The translations under genes and the position numbers were made by a program. The notes beneath the pieces are model-generated. The model saw only the letters and a list, made by a program, of their open reading frames with translations. It was not told where the DNA came from and did no database searches. From positions 1 to 37,417 of the forward strand of contig CANRIA010000019.1 in NCBI GenBank assembly GCA_947630555.1: 37,417 nucleotides of DNA. Reading direction: 5' to 3'. The stretch is from an uncultured Clostridia bacterium (GTDB lineage: Bacteria > Bacillota > Clostridia > Oscillospirales > Ruminococcaceae). This document shows, piece by piece, positions 34,213 through 37,417 of this stretch (positions are counted from its first letter, which is position 1; each line of letters starts with the position of its first letter).

Positions 34213-34235
34213 TAAAAAAGACCCATAAGGGGTCT
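34213..34235 (-). terminator. Intrinsic terminator of the 36194-34325 operon
   Basis: On the minus strand, AGACCC-CTTAT-GGGTCT followed by TTTTTT, about 90 bp after the last stop codon. It may also fold in transcripts from the permease pair, which end 26 bp before it. Confidence 0.65.
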
Positions 34236-34324
34236 CTAGGCACGTTAAAAGCAAAAAGCGATTAACTATAGTATGTGTTGTTTTGTCATTGCTGGTTGTT
34301 AATTAGTTTGCGCGCGAATTTATC

Positions 34325-34771
34325 TCAATTATCTTCGGCTGTCATTTTGTCGGCTTTCTTCTTTTGCTGTAGTTTTGCAATAAAACTAAATATTATAGTT
34401 GAAAACAAAATAACAGCATTTAACGATATGCTTATTATCACGCCCAAACCATCGCCTGCACCGGGTTCTCCATAGTCGCTGTGAAATATCATAAACAAGT
34501 AATAAAACAAGTGCACTCTATAAAATAATAAATATATCAAGAAAGAAAATATAACTGTAAATATAACAGATAAATAGTATCTGTCGGTCTCGCTCCAACG
34601 CATGAAACAAACAAGCTGAACGAAAGCATATATTATATCAAAGAAAATAATAGAAAAAACAGAAGCAATAGCGGCACCTGAATATGCAGTAATATTAAAC
34701 AATAAACCGCATAAAAAACATTTGAACAGACTAGCAGCAATGTGCGAAATACGGTTGTTGAATTTGTTCAT
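34325..34771 (-). CDS. Small integral membrane protein of unknown function
   Basis: A 148-residue protein with about four hydrophobic segments (LFKCFLCGLLFNITAYSGAA, ASVFSIIFFDIIYAFVQLVC, VIFTVIFSFLIYLLFYRVHL, LGVIISISLNAVILFSTIIF) and a basic C-terminal tail (KLQQKKKADK). A run of G (AAGGGGGG) lies about nine bases before ATG 34771. An in-frame GTG at 34780 falls inside that site and is less likely. It is the last gene of a three-gene unit and starts 20 bp after the previous stop. No family recognised. Confidence 0.6.
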   Translation of the reverse strand: MNKFNNRISHIAASLFKCFLCGLLFNITAYSGAAIASVFSIIFFDIIYAFVQLVCFMRWSETDRYYLSVIFTVIFSFLIYLLFYRVHLFYYLFMIFHSDYGEPGAGDGLGVIISISLNAVILFSTIIFSFIAKLQQKKKADKMTAEDN

Positions 34772-34791
34772 AATATTCACCCCCCTTATGC

Positions 34792-35466
34792 TTATCTGAT
34801 ATCAATTTCGCAGATAGTACAAATATCTTGTATCTTTCCCTTGTCCTCTTCCGGGGCTTCAGAATTGACTCTACAGTATATAAGCTGAGGATTATTTTCA
34901 AAAAAATCAAACGTTGTTAAGTAAAGCCCCACTCCTCCTATATACTTCATTCCGTACATATCGCTCACCGCATCTGTTGGTATCCCGGCAAGCGGATACA
35001 GAACATCTAAAGTTGGAGATATTATCTCTGAATCATTGCTGCTTTTTGAGATAATATAGTTTGTAAAATTAAACTCATGATATACAAGATCATCACTGCC
35101 GTTGTTATTATCAGCAAAATGAAGTTTTATAGCTTTGTCTGAATAATAAAACTCTTCGTCATTTGCAAGATAATCGTTGATCTGCGCTCTCAGGGCAATA
35201 AACCCACTCATCATTTGCTGTTTTGAAACGGCTGCAGGACGGGCGTATGTGCAATTGATAGTCAAAACATTATTGCTAAAGGTAATATCTTTTAGTTTTA
35301 TCTTCGTAATAGGATCATCATATTCATCAATGATCTTTACTATCTCTTTGCATTTTTTGAACTCATCATAATGACGTATGCGGTTGCGGTAGTAAAAAGC
35401 AGTACAAGATATGATACAAAATATAATTGCAACAAGAAATATAACTGCTTTTTTTCTTTTTATCAT
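34792..35466 (-). CDS. Membrane-anchored exported protein of unknown function
   Basis: A 224-residue protein with a basic start and one membrane segment (AVIFLVAIIFCIISCTAFYY, about residues 7-26), followed by an extracytoplasmic domain of about 195 residues. AGGAGGT is four bases before ATG 35466. Its layout (short Arg-rich stretch after the membrane helix, then alpha/beta domain) resembles the upstream gene at 35526-36194, so the two may be distant paralogues. No known motif seen. Codon use is AT-rich compared with the housekeeping genes. Confidence 0.65.
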   Translation of the reverse strand: MIKRKKAVIFLVAIIFCIISCTAFYYRNRIRHYDEFKKCKEIVKIIDEYDDPITKIKLKDITFSNNVLTINCTYARPAAVSKQQMMSGFIALRAQINDYLANDEEFYYSDKAIKLHFADNNNGSDDLVYHEFNFTNYIISKSSNDSEIISPTLDVLYPLAGIPTDAVSDMYGMKYIGGVGLYLTTFDFFENNPQLIYCRVNSEAPEEDKGKIQDICTICEIDIR

Positions 35467-35525
35467 AATTACCTCCTGTTACAGTTATATAATGATCATT
35501 TATATATTCGTTTTTTACAGACGTT

Positions 35526-36194
35526 TTATTTTACAATGATCTCAATATCACCAAACGCATCTTTAAGCTTTGCGATATCGGTGTCATTTGGTGCTGTTTC
35601 TCCATTATAATAGTGACAATCGATAAATTCCAGTTTCTCTATATTATCAAGCGACAAAAGTGTATCAACATCAAAAATAGTATTCTTATGCAAACTAAGA
35701 TAATTCAAGCCATACTTTAAATTGACCAGACTGCCGTAGACTGACGAGTTTATATTCGACGAGGCTGCAATTACAGTAGTCTTTCCGCTGCAATAACTTA
35801 TTTCTATCTTGCCAAAAGAAATACCGTATTTATTTGAATCAACATATACGGTCATGTCTTTGTCATGCATCGGAAAGTCATCATGTTCATCAGCAAAGTC
35901 TGCAATGTCATTAAAAACCTTGACAGCATCTTGAAGCGCACCAGCATAGACTAATCCCGCAGTGTTAGTGTGAAAAGAAACTTTATATCCATCTCCATAG
36001 GATTCGATTTTATAATAATTGAGTGAAACATCAGCGTTCTCACATACCTCTATAAGTTGTTTTTTATACGACCATTTAAACGGTCTGTTGGCATTACGGT
36101 AAGCTGCATATAAAAAAAGCATTAATATACATATCAGAATGCCTATAATTACTTTAATTAAAACTCTTTTAACACTGCTCCTTGACTTTTGCAT
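35526..36194 (-). CDS. Membrane-anchored exported protein of unknown function
   Basis: A 222-residue protein with one N-terminal membrane helix (VIIGILICILMLFLYAAYR, about residues 14-32) and an extracytoplasmic domain. The C-terminal 60 residues (LVNLKYGLNYLSLHKNTIFD, then LLSLDNIEKLEFIDC) recall one or two leucine-rich-repeat-like turns, but this is weak. A consensus promoter lies at 36308-36336. It is the first gene of the three-gene unit 36194-34325. Confidence 0.65.
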   Translation of the reverse strand: MQKSRSSVKRVLIKVIIGILICILMLFLYAAYRNANRPFKWSYKKQLIEVCENADVSLNYYKIESYGDGYKVSFHTNTAGLVYAGALQDAVKVFNDIADFADEHDDFPMHDKDMTVYVDSNKYGISFGKIEISYCSGKTTVIAASSNINSSVYGSLVNLKYGLNYLSLHKNTIFDVDTLLSLDNIEKLEFIDCHYYNGETAPNDTDIAKLKDAFGDIEIIVK

Positions 36195-36379
36195 ATGTCA
36201 ATCGCCTGCTCTCTTGTTATTCTAAGTATGTTTATGAAAGGTGACATGACACTTGTATGATCACTGAATTTAATGTAATATACATCGCTTACGGTGCTGT
36301 TTTCATCATTATATCACAAAAACAGCAGATTGTCAAATTTGGTGTCACTCACAAGTCATACTACATAAGTACATTGTTT
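36195..36379. other. Leader and promoter region of the exported-protein unit
   Basis: Apart from the promoter at 36308-36336 and a leader of about 105 bases, no feature is seen. Confidence 0.5.
36308..36336 (-). promoter_or_regulatory. Promoter of the three-gene exported/membrane protein unit
   Basis: On the minus strand: TTGACA (36331-36336), 17-bp spacer, TATAAT (36308-36313) with TGA before it. A perfect consensus. Confidence 0.8.
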
Positions 36380-36529
36380 TCATTGAGACTGCCGCTCTGT
36401 ATAACATTTGCAGTATTTTTTCATAAGAAAGCGGCTTTGAAATAAATCCGAGGTTCTGAACGTCCAACAGCTGTCTTTCATCTTTTTGAAGTATCTTGCA
36501 GCAGGAGGCAAAAATATTACATCTGTCAC
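36380..36529 (-). pseudogene. Truncated RelE/ParE-like toxin remnant
   Basis: It starts at GTG 36529, overlapping the antitoxin stop by 4 bases (GTGA), the usual junction in toxin-antitoxin pairs. The first residues, MTDVIFLPPAARYFKKMKD, match the N-terminus of RelE/ParE-family toxins. After that the similarity stops and the frame ends at TGA 36380-36382, leaving 49 residues instead of about 90-110. It is a frameshift or internal deletion with loss of the active half. Confidence 0.55.
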
Positions 36530-36888
36530 TTATCATCCTCCGAGCCGAACACTTCTTCAAAAGTCGCAAACTCTCCCTCACCGCGAGCAGCTTTCTCAGC
36601 ATCAGAAATAAGTTTATCTATTGCGGGTCTTACCTTAGCCTGTCTTGCCTTGAATTCATTCAAAAGCTCTTCGCCTGAGTATCCCTCACTGATCAGATCG
36701 GCAAGGATCAGCTCTGCAAACTCTCCGCCCGTTTCCTGCTTAATAGGGCGAATTATCAGCTCGCCGTTTCTGACCATGCATTCAGCTTTTCTCTCAAATC
36801 CGAGTATAGTGTAAAAACTCTTCGGTATTGTGATCTGCCGCTTTGCAGATATACTCAAAGTTTTCTTTTTAATAACGTTATTTGCCAT
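36526..36888 (-). CDS. AbrB/SpoVT (MazE-like) family antitoxin
   Basis: A 120-residue protein with an N-terminal swapped-hairpin AbrB-type DNA-binding domain (LSISAKRQITIPKSFYTILG, then RKAECMVRNGELIIRPI). The acidic helical C-terminal half (about residues 55-120) would bind a toxin. GGAG lies about eight bases before ATG 36888; the in-frame GTG at 36897 overlaps that site. It has its own promoter at 36958-36986. The partner toxin frame that overlaps its stop is degenerate. Confidence 0.85.
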   Translation of the reverse strand: MANNVIKKKTLSISAKRQITIPKSFYTILGFERKAECMVRNGELIIRPIKQETGGEFAELILADLISEGYSGEELLNEFKARQAKVRPAIDKLISDAEKAARGEGEFATFEEVFGSEDDK

Positions 36889-36957
36889 GTATGCCACTCC
36901 TTTGTTGTATGTGTCAAATAACCATTAGTGCATATTTCTTAGCTTCTTGGTAATTTG

Positions 36958-36986
36958 ATTATATCACAACAAACACGCTATGTCAA
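36958..36986 (-). promoter_or_regulatory. Promoter of the AbrB-like antitoxin gene
   Basis: On the minus strand: TTGACA (36981-36986), 17-bp spacer, TATAAT (36958-36963) with TGA before it. The leader to the start codon is about 65 bases. Confidence 0.8.
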
Positions 36987-37074
36987 GTTTTTCAAATATC
37001 TATGCCAAACCTCCTGTTTTAATGCCGTCAAACTTATCTGACATCTCTTTCACCTCCTGTTTTTTGGAAATAAA

Positions 37075-37240
37075 AAAGTGTTCGTGTGACTGCTTAACGA
37101 AAAAATAAGTTTAGAAAAACTTAGATTTATCGAAGCTTTTGCAACTTTTTAGAACGATTGCATCATAATTTTGATGCGTTGTTCGGCAAAAGCAATCAAC
37201 AGAAATTAGTGAATAATGAAAAGTGAATAGTGAATAACGA
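37075..37240 (-). repeat. Dispersed repeat upstream of antitoxin gene, copy 2 (inverted)
   Basis: The reverse complement reads TCGTTATTCACTATTCACTT, then CTTTTGCCGAACAACGCATC, AAAATTATGATGC, and TCGTTAAGCAGTCACACGAA. It lines up along its length with 28542-28710. It points toward the AbrB-like antitoxin on the minus strand, as copy 1 points toward the relB-like antitoxin on the plus strand. Its outer end is 6 bp from the IS end at 37247. Confidence 0.7.
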
Positions 37241-37259
37241 GAAAGTTGTATAATAAAAG

Positions 37260-37288
37260 TGGACACACGGAACAGAGAATGATATAAT
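37260..37288 (+). promoter_or_regulatory. Promoter of the IS transposase orfA
   Basis: TGGACA (37260-37265), 17-bp spacer, TATAAT (37283-37288) with TGA before it. The -35 lies inside the probable terminal inverted repeat, as is common in IS3-type elements. Confidence 0.6.
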
Positions 37289-37309
37289 AAGAGTAAGGAG
37301 TGTGTCTAA

Positions 37310-37417
37310 ATGAAAAGGAAGTACAGTAAAGAATTCAAGGTAGGGGCATGTGAACTGGTGCTCAAAGACAAGCTAAAGCCGCAGATAGTAGCGGAAAAGA
37401 TGGGCTTGAATGTGGTA
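37310..37417 (+). CDS. IS3-family transposase OrfA (partial)
   Basis: 36 residues up to the window end, beginning MKRKYSKEFKVGACELVLKD and containing QIVAEKMGL. This is the N-terminal helix-turn-helix of IS3-group OrfA proteins, which bind the element ends. AAGGAG is nine bases before ATG 37310. The catalytic orfB lies outside the window. Confidence 0.82.
   Translation, partial: MKRKYSKEFKVGACELVLKDKLKPQIVAEKMGLNVV

Larger units (their letters stand above)
37247..37417 (+). mobile_element. Left end of an IS3-family insertion sequence (partial)
   Basis: It begins with a TGTATAATAAAAGTGGACAC terminal sequence, which fits an IS3-family inverted repeat starting with TG. A promoter and an orfA start follow. 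The element continues past the window, so the right end and target duplication cannot be checked. Confidence 0.7.

Noticed and set aside
36345-36602. 85-codon open frame across the antitoxin end with a short stretch recalling a receiver-domain C-terminus
   Set aside because: It overlaps the antitoxin gene out of frame, and the resemblance covers only about 15 residues.

Overview
The window looks like a chromosomal segment of a low-to-moderate GC Gram-positive anaerobe, most likely a gut Clostridia member of the Ruminococcaceae/Oscillospiraceae type. This is an inference from protein style, strong AGGAGG-type ribosome binding sites, TG-extended -10 promoters with 17-bp spacers, the recJ-relA-MBL-hemZ gene order and the YhaM/TypA/MoxR content. 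No taxonomic marker such as rRNA is present.

Layout. (1) 1-5474 (+): a type I restriction-modification operon. It holds the end of hsdR, a fusion of an ADP-ribosylglycohydrolase with an HsdM methyltransferase, a second complete HsdM, and HsdS. A decayed DUF4143 ATPase tail (5482-5808) separates it from the core genome. (2) 5792-13536 (-): housekeeping operon recJ, relA/spoT, MBL hydrolase, hemZ, rlmD. (3) 13690-15480 (+): argS, divergent from recJ. (4) 15481-16273: non-coding, with dispersed modules and copy A of a multi-hairpin repeat. (5) 16274-21986 (-): moxR, DUF58, transglutaminase-like membrane protein, PLP aminotransferase. (6) 21987-22772: non-coding, with copy B of the multi-hairpin repeat and a three-way-junction-like fold. 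(7) 22773-28136 (-): typA, tRNA-Tyr, tRNA-Thr, yhaM, a membrane-protein remnant on the + strand, then a CheY / MshEN-CheX pair. (8) 28137-37417: accessory region with tRNA-Leu, two antitoxin genes whose toxins are decayed, an exported protein, a CarD-like regulator, an FtsX-type permease pair without ATPase, three small exported or membrane proteins, and the left end of an IS3-family element running off the window.

Most notable: (a) the ARH-HsdM fusion retains a strong internal ribosome binding site that could also yield free HsdM, and it is followed by a second, different HsdM, which suggests a heteromeric methyltransferase. (b) Two copies of a roughly 210-bp element share five hairpins, four of which differ between copies by compensated base pairs (12 in all), so structure has been conserved. 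(c) Two unrelated antitoxin genes each follow a copy of the same roughly 170-bp repeat in the same relative orientation, and both have lost their toxin. (d) A two-gene CheY/CheX-like unit occurs with no other chemotaxis gene in the window.

All calls come from reading the sequence. Family names rest on motif recognition, not on database searches.
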